A DNA stretch of 64,000 bases from assembly GCA_963766605.1 (NCBI GenBank), contig CAVYAT010000003.1, positions 310,001-374,000 of the forward strand. The letters are read 5' to 3'. This document shows, one piece after another, positions 25,996 through 34,391 of this stretch (the stretch's first letter is position 1; each line of letters opens with the position of its first letter). The notes under the pieces were generated by a model. That model saw nothing but the letters and a program-made list of their open reading frames with translations. It had not been told where the DNA came from and did not search any database. The translations under genes and the position numbers were made by a program. Origin of the DNA: AC-49 sp963766605. Its GTDB lineage: Bacteria; Actinomycetota; Thermoleophilia; Solirubrobacterales; Solirubrobacteraceae.

Positions 25996-26303
25996 GACGC
26001 GGCCTCGAACACCGCAATGCCGTCCTCGAAGACGGCCCGCACGCGCGCACCGATCTCGCCGCCGCCGCGCACCCGGCTCATGATCCGAAAGCCCTCGTCG
26101 AGATCGATCAGCGAGACGTCGTAGGGCTCCTCGCCACGGCGATGCACGGTCGTCGTCGCGTAGACGGTGCCGGTCCCGGCGCTGACCTTCCATTCGTACG
26201 GTCCGACCCGCGGCGGGAAGACGGCGTTGCCGTCGTGGTCGACCTGGTAGGCGAGCTCCTCGCGCGCGAGGTGCTCCGCGTAGACGTCGGCGATCGAAGT
26301 CAT
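25992..26303 (-). CDS. OB-fold DUF35 partner protein without zinc ribbon
   Basis: 103 residues. The C-terminal OB fold is recognisable (AGTGTVYATTTVHRR near 42, YDVSLIDLDEGFRIM near 62), typical of DUF35/ChsH2-type partners of thiolases and Ltp2 aldolases. DUF35 proteins usually begin with a four-Cys rubredoxin-like zinc ribbon; here the equivalent segment (DHDGNAVFPPRVGPYEWK) has no Cys at all. ATG 26303 has TAGGAT 9 bases upstream. Translationally coupled to the thiolase-like gene, so a complex is likely. Confidence 0.8.
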   Translation of the reverse strand: MTSIADVYAEHLAREELAYQVDHDGNAVFPPRVGPYEWKVSAGTGTVYATTTVHRRGEEPYDVSLIDLDEGFRIMSRVRGGGEIGARVRAVFEDGIAVFEAAS

Positions 26304-26383
26304 CGGCGCGCGATCCTAGTGGCGGCGATGATTTTTGCGTCTCCCGGCAGGTGGACGAAGGCTGGCGCAGCCGGTGCGCGGAG

Positions 26384-27406
26384 CTACGCCACGGTCCACG
26401 TGTCGCCGGCGTGCAGGAGCGCGTCGAGCTCCTCGGTGCCGACGTCTGCGTGGGCGTCGCGCGCCGCGGCGACGAGACCATCGCCCCACGGCGCAGCGTC
26501 GATCGAGCGGAAGATGCCGAGCGGGACGGGGCCGGTGGTCATGTCGCCGAGCTGGCTGAGGGCGAAGCCGAGCGACGGGTCGGCCGCGTGCGCGTCGTGG
26601 ACGACGATCGCCGCCGGATCGACCGAGGCCGTCGGGACGACCTCGACGCCGCCGCCGGCGCCGCGCACGACGCAGCGCTCGCGCTGAGCGCCGAACACGA
26701 TCGGCTCGCCGTGGACCAGCGAGATCCGGTTTTCCGGCGCCTGGTCCTTCTCGGCGACGTGGTCGAACGCGGCGTCGTTGAACACGGGGCAGTTCTGGAG
26801 GATCTCGACCAGCGCCGTGCCGCGGTGCTCGGCCGCCGCGCGCAACATCTCGGGCAGGTGCTGCTTGTCGCGATCGACCGTCCGCGCCACGAACGTCGCC
26901 CCGGCGCCGAGCGCCAGCGACACGACGTCGACCGGCGGGTCGGCGTTGCCGCGCGGGGTCGACTTCGTCACCTTGCCGAGCTCGCTGGTCGGCGACGCCT
27001 GACCCTTGGTCAGGCCATAGATGCGGTTGTTGAACAGCAGGATCTTGACCGGCACGTTGCGCCGCAGCGCGTGGATCAGGTGGTTGCCGCCGATCGACAG
27101 CGCATCGCCGTCGCCGCTGACGATCCACACCGAGAGGTCGTCGCGCGAGGCAGCCAGCCCGGTCGCGATCGCCGGCGCGCGACCGTGAATCGCGTGCATC
27201 CCGTACGTGTTCATGTAGTAGGAGAAGCGCCCGGCGCAGCCGATGCCGGTGACGAACACGATCCGCTCGGGCGGGATCCCAAGCTCGGGCATGAAGCCCT
27301 GAACGGCGGCGAGGATCGAGTAGTCGCCGCAGCCGGGGCACCAGCGTGTCTCCTGCGCGGACTGGAAGTCGGCCTTCGTCAGGGTCGGGGCGATCGGGGC
27401 GCTCAC
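26384..27406 (-). CDS. korB: 2-oxoglutarate/2-oxoacid:ferredoxin oxidoreductase beta subunit
   Basis: 340 residues. TPP-binding beta subunit: RWCPGCGDYSILAAV near residue 22, TGIGCAGRFSYYMNTYG near 50, and SGDGDALSIGGNHLIHALRR near 93 (TPP/Mg motif GDG...N). NNRIYGLTKGQASPT near 126 is typical of KorB. With KorA it oxidatively decarboxylates 2-oxoglutarate (or another 2-oxoacid) to the CoA ester and reduces ferredoxin. GTG at 27406 overlaps the korA stop by 4 bases (GTGA). No ferredoxin gene or separate delta subunit is nearby. Confidence 0.9.
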   Translation of the reverse strand: MSAPIAPTLTKADFQSAQETRWCPGCGDYSILAAVQGFMPELGIPPERIVFVTGIGCAGRFSYYMNTYGMHAIHGRAPAIATGLAASRDDLSVWIVSGDGDALSIGGNHLIHALRRNVPVKILLFNNRIYGLTKGQASPTSELGKVTKSTPRGNADPPVDVVSLALGAGATFVARTVDRDKQHLPEMLRAAAEHRGTALVEILQNCPVFNDAAFDHVAEKDQAPENRISLVHGEPIVFGAQRERCVVRGAGGGVEVVPTASVDPAAIVVHDAHAADPSLGFALSQLGDMTTGPVPLGIFRSIDAAPWGDGLVAAARDAHADVGTEELDALLHAGDTWTVA

Positions 27407-29250
27407 GACTGCATCTCCTTGAGGATCGCGTCCTCGAGCTCGGCGGCGTAGAGGGTCCGGCCCTCGACCTTGGCATGGCTGACGACGTCGACCAGGTATT
27501 CCGCGCGCAGCACGCGCGCGAGCTGGCCGCTGTTCATCTCCGGCACGAGCACGCGCCGGTAGGAGCGCAGCACGTCGCCGAGGTTGGCGGGCAGCGGGTT
27601 GAGATGGTGCAGGTGGGCGTGGGCGACAGCCATCCCGCGCTGGCGCACGCGACGCACGCCCGCGCGTATCGCGCCCGCGCTCGAGCCCCAGCCCAGCACG
27701 AGCACCTCGGCGCCGTCGTCGCTGTCGACGACGACGTCGGGCACTGCGACGCCGGCGACCTTGGCCGCCCGCAGCGCCGTCATCCGCGCATGGTTGTCGG
27801 GGTCGTAGCTGATCGAGCCGGTCAGGTCGGCCTTCTCGAGGCCACCGATCTGGTGCTGCGCGCCGGGCGTGCCGGGCAACGCCCAGGCACGCGCGCCGTG
27901 CTCGTCGCGCGCGTAGGGCAGGAACGCGGTGTCGGGGTCGCCCTCGGGCGCGAAGCGCGGGTCGATCACCGGCAGGTCGGCGGCCGACGGGATCAGCCAC
28001 GGCTCCGAGCTGTTGGCGAGGAACAGGTCCGACAGCAGGATGACCGGCGTGCGGTACTGGATCGCGATCTGCGCCGCCTCGATCGCGGCGTCGAAGCAGT
28101 TGCCGGGCGTAGAAGCGGCGACGACCGGCAGCGGCGCCTCGCCGTGGCGTCCATACAGCGCCATCAGCAGGTCGGACTGCTCGGTCTTCGTCGGCATGCC
28201 GGTCGACGGACCAGCGCGCTGGACGTCGATCACGACGAGCGGCAGCTCGAGCATCACGGCGAGGCCGATCGTCTCGGCCTTGAGGTCCATACCGGGGCCG
28301 GACGTCGACGTGACGCCGAGCGCGCCGCCATAGGAGGCGCCGAGCGCGATGCCCGCGGCGGCGATCTCGTCCTCGGCCTGGATCGTGCGCACGCCGACGT
28401 CGCGGCGCCGCGCAAGCTCGTGCAGCAGGTCGGAGGCCGGCGTGATCGGGTAGGCGGCGAGACACAGCGGCAGGCCCGAGCGCACGGACGCTGAGATCAG
28501 CCCCATCGCCATCGCCTGGGTGCCGTTGACGTTGCGGTAGGTGCCCGGCGGGACGTCGGTCGCCGGCGCGACGTGGATGCGAGTGCCGATCACCTCGGTC
28601 GTCTCGCCGAAGTTCCAGCCCGCACGCAGCGCCGCGAGGTTGATGTCGCGGACCGACTCGTCTGACGCGAACTTCTGGCCCAGCCAGCGCTCGGTGCCGT
28701 CGATCGGGCGGTCGTACATCCAGCAGATCAGGCCGAGCGCGAACAGGTTGCGAGACTTCTGCACGTCGCGCGTACTCGCGCCCTCGATCGCCTCGGCGGC
28801 GCGCTGACAGAGCGTCGTCATCGGCACGCGCGAGACGTGGAACTGCGACAGGGAGTCGTCATCGAGCGGGCTCGTGTCGTAGCCCGCCTTCATCAGGTTG
28901 CGCTTGGTGAAGGCGTCCTCGTTGACGACGATGCCGGCGCCCGGCTCGAGCTGGCCGACGTTGGCCTGCAGCGCGGCCGGGTTCATCGCGACGAGCAGGT
29001 TCGGCGTGTCGCCCGGAGTCGCGATGTCGCGGCTGGCGAAGTGGATCTGGAAGCTCGAGACGCCGGCCGGGGTGCCGGCGGGCGCCCGGATCTCGGCCGG
29101 GAAGTCGGGCAGCGTCACCAGGTCGTTACCGACCGTCGCCGTAGCGGCGGTGAACTGGCCACCCGCGAGCTGCATTCCATCACCGGAGTCGCCAGCAAAG
29201 CGCACGATGACGCGCTCGCGCTCCTCCGTCCTGCGTTCAACCGCACTCAT
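27403..29250 (-). CDS. korA: 2-oxoglutarate/2-oxoacid:ferredoxin oxidoreductase alpha subunit, gamma-alpha fusion
   Basis: 615 residues. Gamma domain first (residues 10-190): VIVRFAGDSGDGMQLAGGQF, then NLLVAMNPAAL. The alpha pyrimidine domain follows: GTQAMAMGLISASVRSGL near 240, AAYPITPASDLLHELARR near 263, IQAEDEIAAAGIALGASYGG near 290, and TSTSGPGMDLKAETIGLAVM near 312. This gamma-alpha fusion is the usual actinobacterial KorA. ATG has a purine-rich AGGTAGGA just upstream and a TATGAT hexamer about 36 bases before it, so this operon is leadered, unlike many neighbours. Confidence 0.9.
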   Translation of the reverse strand: MSAVERRTEERERVIVRFAGDSGDGMQLAGGQFTAATATVGNDLVTLPDFPAEIRAPAGTPAGVSSFQIHFASRDIATPGDTPNLLVAMNPAALQANVGQLEPGAGIVVNEDAFTKRNLMKAGYDTSPLDDDSLSQFHVSRVPMTTLCQRAAEAIEGASTRDVQKSRNLFALGLICWMYDRPIDGTERWLGQKFASDESVRDINLAALRAGWNFGETTEVIGTRIHVAPATDVPPGTYRNVNGTQAMAMGLISASVRSGLPLCLAAYPITPASDLLHELARRRDVGVRTIQAEDEIAAAGIALGASYGGALGVTSTSGPGMDLKAETIGLAVMLELPLVVIDVQRAGPSTGMPTKTEQSDLLMALYGRHGEAPLPVVAASTPGNCFDAAIEAAQIAIQYRTPVILLSDLFLANSSEPWLIPSAADLPVIDPRFAPEGDPDTAFLPYARDEHGARAWALPGTPGAQHQIGGLEKADLTGSISYDPDNHARMTALRAAKVAGVAVPDVVVDSDDGAEVLVLGWGSSAGAIRAGVRRVRQRGMAVAHAHLHHLNPLPANLGDVLRSYRRVLVPEMNSGQLARVLRAEYLVDVVSHAKVEGRTLYAAELEDAILKEMQS

Positions 29251-29286
29251 GTCCTACCTGCTGACCGTTTCCTTGCGACCGCGACG

Positions 29287-29292
29287 ATCATA
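29287..29292 (-). promoter_or_regulatory. Probable -10 of the korAB operon
   Basis: TATGAT on the minus strand within an AT-rich patch (TATATGAT), about 36 bases before the korA ATG. A -35 is not obvious. It is one of very few AT-rich spots in this part of the window. Confidence 0.4.
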
Positions 29293-29346
29293 TATCCCAC
29301 GACGAACGGTACAGGCCCGACCGGCCGGGCTGCCCCGTTTCGTTCC

Positions 29347-30132
29347 CTACACGCGCGCCAGGAACTCCTCCAGCGCCGGGTTGACCTGGGCCGGGTGCGT
29401 GAGGTTGGCCGCGTGCCCGGCGCCGTCGATCTCGACCAGCGTCGCGTCGGGAAGGTCCTTGACGTAGGTGCGCGCGATGTCGACGGAGATCGACGCGTCG
29501 TCGGTGCCGTGAATGACGAGCGTCGGCATCGTCAGCTCGTCGACGCGCGAGGAGATGTCGTCGCGGTCGCGCAGCGTGGCGTAGATCTGGCGCATCGCGT
29601 CGGGCGCCAACGCCGCGGCCGGGCCCATCCAGCGCTCCGGGTCGGGGTACTCGGGGCCGAGGATCAGCGCCGCGACCACGGCGACGACCTCGGGCGGCGG
29701 GCCGCCGGGCGCCGTCCACGCCTCCGTGAGCTGGTCGTAGCCGGCGAGCTGCTCGGGAGCCTCGGCGCCGGGCTGGGTGTCGATCAGGACCAGTGCGCGC
29801 ACGCGATCGGGCGCGGTCAGCGCCGCGCGCATCGACAGGAAGCCGCCCTGGGACATCCCGGCCAGGACCGCCCGCTGCACGCCGAGATGGTCGAGCAGGC
29901 CTAGCAGGTCGGATGCCGAGTCCCAGTACGTGAACGGATCGGGACTGGTCTGCGTCTCGCCGTGGCCCCGCTCGTCCCACGCCACACAGCGCCAGCGGTC
30001 GCGCAGCGCCTCGACCTGCGGGTCGAACATCGCGTGGTTCATGAAGAACCCGTGCGAGAAGACGATCACGTCGTCGCCATCCCCGGTGTCCTCGTAGAAC
30101 AGGCGCTGTCCATTGACGTCGGCGTGTGGCAT
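29347..30132 (-). CDS. Alpha/beta hydrolase
   Basis: 261 residues. Classic fold with catalytic triad candidates: Ser in LAGMSQGGFLSM near residue 93, Asp in VIHGTDDASI near 208, His in DGAGHAANLTHP near 238. The oxyanion region is FSHGFFMNHAMFD near 25. Sequence resembles 3-oxoadipate enol-lactonase and esterase-like hydrolases; substrate unassigned. ATG has AGGAG 9 bases upstream, and the gene follows the CoA-racemase gene by 12 bases, so it is probably co-transcribed with it. Confidence 0.83.
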   Translation of the reverse strand: MPHADVNGQRLFYEDTGDGDDVIVFSHGFFMNHAMFDPQVEALRDRWRCVAWDERGHGETQTSPDPFTYWDSASDLLGLLDHLGVQRAVLAGMSQGGFLSMRAALTAPDRVRALVLIDTQPGAEAPEQLAGYDQLTEAWTAPGGPPPEVVAVVAALILGPEYPDPERWMGPAAALAPDAMRQIYATLRDRDDISSRVDELTMPTLVIHGTDDASISVDIARTYVKDLPDATLVEIDGAGHAANLTHPAQVNPALEEFLARV

Positions 30133-30144
30133 GCGATCGATCTC

Positions 30145-31245
30145 CTAGGTGGCCGGCTTGTAGACGTTCCAGCGATCCTGCACGTCGGTCGCGGTCGCGG
30201 CCTGCGACGGCATCGTCTGCGCCGGCGTCGCGCCGAAGCGCGGCGCCGGAGCGGGGACCGTCACGCCGTCGACCTCGACGAAGCCCGCGCGCGCAACGTT
30301 GTTGGGGTGCGACGGCGCCTCGAACATGTCGAGCACCGGCGCGACGCACGCGTCCGAGCCGTCGAACACGACGGCCCACTCGTCGCGCGTGCGCGTCGCG
30401 AAGAGGTCGGCGAGGCGCTGCTTGTACGCGGGCCAGCGCTCGCGGTCCCACTGCGGCCACTCGTCGGCCGGCAGCTCCAGCCGGGCCAGCAGCTCGGCGT
30501 AGAACTGGGGTTCCAACGCGCCGACCGACATGAACCTCCCGTCGGAGGTCTCGTAGACCTCGTAGAAGGGCGCGCCGCTGTCGAGCAGGTTCGTGCCGGG
30601 CTCGCCGGCCCACATGCCGTTGGCGCGCATCCCGTGGAACAGCGTCCCCAGCAGCGCCGCGCCGTCGACCATCGCCGCGTCGACGACCTGGCCCTCGCCG
30701 GTCGCGCGCGCGTGGAGCACCGCGCAGACGACGCCGAGCGCGAGCAGCATCCCGCCGCCGCCGTAGTCGCCGACGAGGTTCAGCGGGAACAGCGGCCGCT
30801 CGCCGCTGCGGCGCATCGAACCCAGGACGCCGGCGATCGAGATGTAGTTGATGTCGTGGCCGGCCATCGCGGCCATCGGCCCCTCCTGCCCGAAGCCGGT
30901 CATGCGGCCGTAGACGAGGCGGGGATTGACGGCCAGCAGCTCGTCCGGACCGAGGCCCAGGCGCTCCATCACGCCGGGGCGAAATCCCTCGATCAGGGCG
31001 TCGGCGGCGCCGGCCAGCGAGCGCACGAGCTCGCGCCCTTCATCGCTCTTGAGGTCGGCCTCGACATGGGTGCGGCCGCGCAGCGTGACGTCGCGGCCGG
31101 CAGCGGCCTGATCCCCCGGACGCGCGACCCGCACGACGTCGGCGCCCATGTCGGCCAGCAGCATCCCGGCGAACGGCCCGGGGCCGATGCCGGCCATCTC
31201 CACCACGCGCAGATCAGACAGGGGTCCGGGCATGGCCGCCATCAT
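30145..31245 (-). CDS. CaiB/BaiF-type CoA enzyme, alpha-methylacyl-CoA racemase-like
   Basis: 366 residues. Class III CoA-transferase fold: VVEMAGIGPGPFAGMLLADM near residue 14, RGRTHVEADLKSDEGRELV near 55. The motif GHDINYISIAGVLG near 128 and LVGDYGGGGMLLALG near 156 provide the His and Asp that catalyse alpha-proton exchange in alpha-methylacyl-CoA racemases, and FYEVYETSDGRFM near 226 belongs to the same subgroup. Racemases of this type let branched acyl-CoAs enter beta-oxidation. Divergent from an acyl-CoA ligase gene. Start could also be the ATG four codons in. Confidence 0.87.
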   Translation of the reverse strand: MMAAMPGPLSDLRVVEMAGIGPGPFAGMLLADMGADVVRVARPGDQAAAGRDVTLRGRTHVEADLKSDEGRELVRSLAGAADALIEGFRPGVMERLGLGPDELLAVNPRLVYGRMTGFGQEGPMAAMAGHDINYISIAGVLGSMRRSGERPLFPLNLVGDYGGGGMLLALGVVCAVLHARATGEGQVVDAAMVDGAALLGTLFHGMRANGMWAGEPGTNLLDSGAPFYEVYETSDGRFMSVGALEPQFYAELLARLELPADEWPQWDRERWPAYKQRLADLFATRTRDEWAVVFDGSDACVAPVLDMFEAPSHPNNVARAGFVEVDGVTVPAPAPRFGATPAQTMPSQAATATDVQDRWNVYKPAT

Positions 31246-31268
31246 CCCATCCCCTCTAGCATCGACCG

Positions 31269-32903
31269 ATGACCATCGACACGCGGGTCCGCCCGACCTC
31301 GTACGCGCACGGCGCGTCGACCGTCATGTTGCTCGGCGACACGATCGCCGGCAACCTCGCCCAGACCGCCGCGCGATGGCCGGACCGGCCGGCGGTGTCG
31401 AGCTGCCACCAGGACGTCGACTGGACCTACGCCGAGCTGGACGAGCATGTCGACATGCTGGCCAGCGGCCTGCTGGAGGCCGGCATCGGCAAGGGCGATC
31501 GCGTCGGCCTGTGGGCCCCGAACTGCGCCGAGTGGGTGCTGGTCCAGTACGCGACCGCACGCATCGGCGCGATCCTGGTCAACCTCAACCCGGCCTACCG
31601 CACGAGCGAGCTGGCCTACGCGCTGCGCCAGTCGGGCATCCGGATGCTGGTCAGCGCGGCGGCGTTCAAGACCAGCGACTACCGCGCGATGGTCGCCGAG
31701 GTGCGCGGCGACTGCCCGGCGCTCGAGTCGGTCGTGATCATCGGCGACGCCGAGTGGGCGGCGCTGGCCGGCTCACCGCCCGACCCCGAGGGGCTGGCCG
31801 CGCGCGCCACGACCCTCGTCGCCGACGACGCGATCAACGTCCAGTACACGAGCGGCACGACCGGCTTCCCCAAGGGCGCGACGCTCAGCCACCACAACAT
31901 CCTCAACAACGGCTACCTGGTCGGCGAGCTGCTCGGCTACACAGAGCAGGACAGCGTCTGCATCCCGGTCCCGTTCTACCACTGCTTCGGCATGGTGATG
32001 GGCAACCTCGCGGCGACGTCGCGCGGCGCGCGGATCGTGATCCCGGGCGAGGCGTTCGACGCCGAGGCGACGCTGTCCGCGGTGCAGGAGCATCGCTGCA
32101 CGTCGCTGTACGGCGTACCGACGATGTTCATCGCCGAACTCCAGCACCCACGCTTCGGCGACTTTGACCTGTCGAGCCTGAGGACCGGGATCATGGCCGG
32201 CTCGCCGTGCCCGATCGAGATCATGCGCCGTGTGATCTCCGACATGGGCGTTGAGGAGGTCTCGATCTGTTACGGGATGACCGAGACGTCGCCGGTCTCG
32301 ACCCAGACCCGGCGCGACGACTCGCTGGACCGCCGGGTCGAGACCGTCGGTCGCCCCGGGCCACACATCGAGGTCAAGATCGTCGACCCCGACACCGGCG
32401 TGACCGTGGCGCGCGGTGAGCCGGGCGAGTTCTGCACGCGCGGCTACAGCGTCATGCTCGGCTACTGGGACGACCCGCAGCGCACGGCCGAGGCGATCGA
32501 CGCCGCGCGCTGGATGCACACCGGCGACCTGGCAACGATGGACGACGACGGCTACTGCGCGATCGTCGGGCGGATCAAGGACATGGTCATCCGCGGCGGC
32601 GAGAACGTCTACCCGCGCGAGGTCGAAGAGTTCCTCTACGGCCACCCGGACATCGCCGACGTCCAGGTGATCGGCATCCCGGACGCCAGGTACGGCGAGG
32701 AGCTGTGCGCGTGGATCCAGCTGCGCGAGGGGGCCGAGGTGTCCGACGACGACGTGCGCGACTTCTGCCGCGATCGGATCGCCCACTTCAAGATCCCGCG
32801 CCACATCCTGTTCGTCGACGACTTCCCGATGACCGTCACCGGCAAGGTTCAGAAGTACAAGATGCGCGACCTGACGATGCAGCGGCTCGGGCTCGAAGTC
32901 TGA
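31269..32903 (+). CDS. Fatty acyl-CoA synthetase / AMP-binding ligase
   Basis: 544 residues. ANL-superfamily adenylate-forming enzyme: YTSGTTGFPKGATLSHHN near residue 194 (P-loop), CYGMTETSPVSTQ near 335 (A5), MHTGDLATMDDDGY near 416 (A7), GRIKDMVIRGGENVYPREVE near 434 (A8), and catalytic Lys in TGKVQKYKMR near the end (A10). Activates a carboxylic acid to acyl-AMP and then acyl-CoA. ATG is 6 bases after TAGCAT, a leaderless-type start. Chain length is not readable; the divergent racemase suggests branched or long-chain acids. Confidence 0.9.
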   Translation: MTIDTRVRPTSYAHGASTVMLLGDTIAGNLAQTAARWPDRPAVSSCHQDVDWTYAELDEHVDMLASGLLEAGIGKGDRVGLWAPNCAEWVLVQYATARIGAILVNLNPAYRTSELAYALRQSGIRMLVSAAAFKTSDYRAMVAEVRGDCPALESVVIIGDAEWAALAGSPPDPEGLAARATTLVADDAINVQYTSGTTGFPKGATLSHHNILNNGYLVGELLGYTEQDSVCIPVPFYHCFGMVMGNLAATSRGARIVIPGEAFDAEATLSAVQEHRCTSLYGVPTMFIAELQHPRFGDFDLSSLRTGIMAGSPCPIEIMRRVISDMGVEEVSICYGMTETSPVSTQTRRDDSLDRRVETVGRPGPHIEVKIVDPDTGVTVARGEPGEFCTRGYSVMLGYWDDPQRTAEAIDAARWMHTGDLATMDDDGYCAIVGRIKDMVIRGGENVYPREVEEFLYGHPDIADVQVIGIPDARYGEELCAWIQLREGAEVSDDDVRDFCRDRIAHFKIPRHILFVDDFPMTVTGKVQKYKMRDLTMQRLGLEV

Positions 32904-32910
32904 CCGCCGG

Positions 32911-34326
32911 TCATGTGTAGTCCGGCTCGGTCTGCAACCGGATCGTGAACGTCTGCTTGGTGGTGCCGAGGCCCGACGTCGTCGTCACTGTCGCCTTGGC
33001 GTCGAGACGCATGTGCGGCGCGCCGTACAGCGCATCCCAGCCGATGGCGTTGAGGTTGACGGTCAACAGCCCCTTGTGACCGGGATGCAGCGTCCCGCGG
33101 ATCGTGCCGATCGCCGTCGCAGCGCGGTGGGCCGACAGCGTCGCCCTGAGCGTCCCGTGCACCGTGCACGTGAGCTTGACACCGGTGCACCGCCCTTCAG
33201 CGGTGCCGTGGGTGTAGGGCGGATCGATGATGACGTCAGACCCGATCAGCTTGAGCTTCGGCTTGGCGATCGGCAGTGTCGACTGGGTGGTCGTGATGAC
33301 GATCGGCGGCGCGACCGACACGATCAGCTGCTGGCGCTCATAGGCCCCCATGTCGGTCGCCGGACCCGACGTGCGCAGGTTGCCGTCGAGGTCGGCCGGC
33401 CCGTTGCGCGGGTCATCGACGCCGGCGTCATTGGTCGGCGCACCCGGGACCTCGCGCAGATCGCTGGGGTAGTGGGCGAACGACGGTGCGGTCGCGATGT
33501 CGGAGGCGTCGGCGTTCGTCGTCGAGCCGCCGGTCGACGAGCTCGCGCCGGCCACGTCGGAGTGCGTCATGGTCAGCGTCGTCGTCTGGCTGTGGTGGGC
33601 CTGGGAGACGGTCGTGGCGGGCGAACCGGCGGCGAGCACCGGCTGGAGGATCACGTTCTCGGCCGTGAAGGCGAACTTGACCGACGCGTCGGCGCCGGTG
33701 TGGGCGATGAGGATCGGCGACACGCCGGCGGCCTCGCTGACGATCGTGTCGTTGCGGTAGTCCTCGGTGAGCGGCGGGGCCGCCGCGGTGGCGTTGCCGG
33801 CGCCGACGTAGCCGACGAGCCCGCCGGCGCTTCCACCACCGCCGAGAAACACGCTGTCACGTAGGACGCCGCCGGTGCACTGGCAGCTCACGTGGTTCGC
33901 GGTCGCGGGCTGCGGGATCACGTAGAGGCGGTCGAGCGTCCCGCCCGGGTCGACCATGTCGCCGAAGATCGTCAGCGTCGACAGGTTCGTCGGGACAGCG
34001 GCGTCGAGGACGACGTGGGTCGCGCTGGCGATCGACGCCAGCGCCGGGCCGGTGCCGTGAATCTGCTCGCCGCGCGCCGCCGGGTGCAGGGGCCCTGGGA
34101 GGGCGTACGTTCCGGGCTCGACGACGACCTCCTCGCCGACCGACGGCTGGTCGGCGCCGCGGCCGTTGACGGCCGTCGTGAGGCTGCACGCGTGCGCGAC
34201 ATCGGCGCACGAGGCGGTGTTGGGGGCGCTGGGGGCCGCGTAGCGGACCGCGAGCGCCGGTGTGGCGGTGAGTGAGAGCGCGGCGACGACACAGGCGACC
34301 ACGCGGGGAGCGAAGGTGAGCGTCAT
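32911..34326 (-). CDS. Secreted protein with choice-of-anchor-like tail
   Basis: 471 residues with a clear signal peptide (VVACVVAALSLTATPALA). The middle is rich in Ser, Thr, Gly and Ala with right-handed beta-helix character (VVVEPGTYALPGPLHPAA, NVILQPVLAAG, DLDGNLRTSGPATDMGAYER). The GPATDMGAYER segment near residue 330 is the kind seen in choice-of-anchor Q-type secreted proteins. A C-terminal beta domain (residues about 360-471) includes a Cys pair (RCTGVKLTC). No enzyme motif was recognised. Probably exported to the surface or medium. A 9-bp hairpin lies just before its ATG. Confidence 0.72.
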   Translation of the reverse strand: MTLTFAPRVVACVVAALSLTATPALAVRYAAPSAPNTASCADVAHACSLTTAVNGRGADQPSVGEEVVVEPGTYALPGPLHPAARGEQIHGTGPALASIASATHVVLDAAVPTNLSTLTIFGDMVDPGGTLDRLYVIPQPATANHVSCQCTGGVLRDSVFLGGGGSAGGLVGYVGAGNATAAAPPLTEDYRNDTIVSEAAGVSPILIAHTGADASVKFAFTAENVILQPVLAAGSPATTVSQAHHSQTTTLTMTHSDVAGASSSTGGSTTNADASDIATAPSFAHYPSDLREVPGAPTNDAGVDDPRNGPADLDGNLRTSGPATDMGAYERQQLIVSVAPPIVITTTQSTLPIAKPKLKLIGSDVIIDPPYTHGTAEGRCTGVKLTCTVHGTLRATLSAHRAATAIGTIRGTLHPGHKGLLTVNLNAIGWDALYGAPHMRLDAKATVTTTSGLGTTKQTFTIRLQTEPDYT

Positions 34327-34332
34327 GTCGAT

Positions 34333-34354
34333 GCAACGGCGAAAGCGCCGTTGC
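34333..34354. repeat. Perfect 9-bp hairpin in the leader of the secreted-protein gene
   Basis: GCAACGGCG (34333-34341), a 4-base loop and CGCCGTTGC (34346-34354). On the minus-strand transcript it ends 6 bases before the ATG, where a ribosome binding site would be. It lies in a short divergent intergenic region, so it could act as an RNA hairpin or as a DNA operator. Confidence 0.5.
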
Positions 34355-34391
34355 GTTACGGCGCGGCGCGCTCCCGACTACTGTCCCGCCC

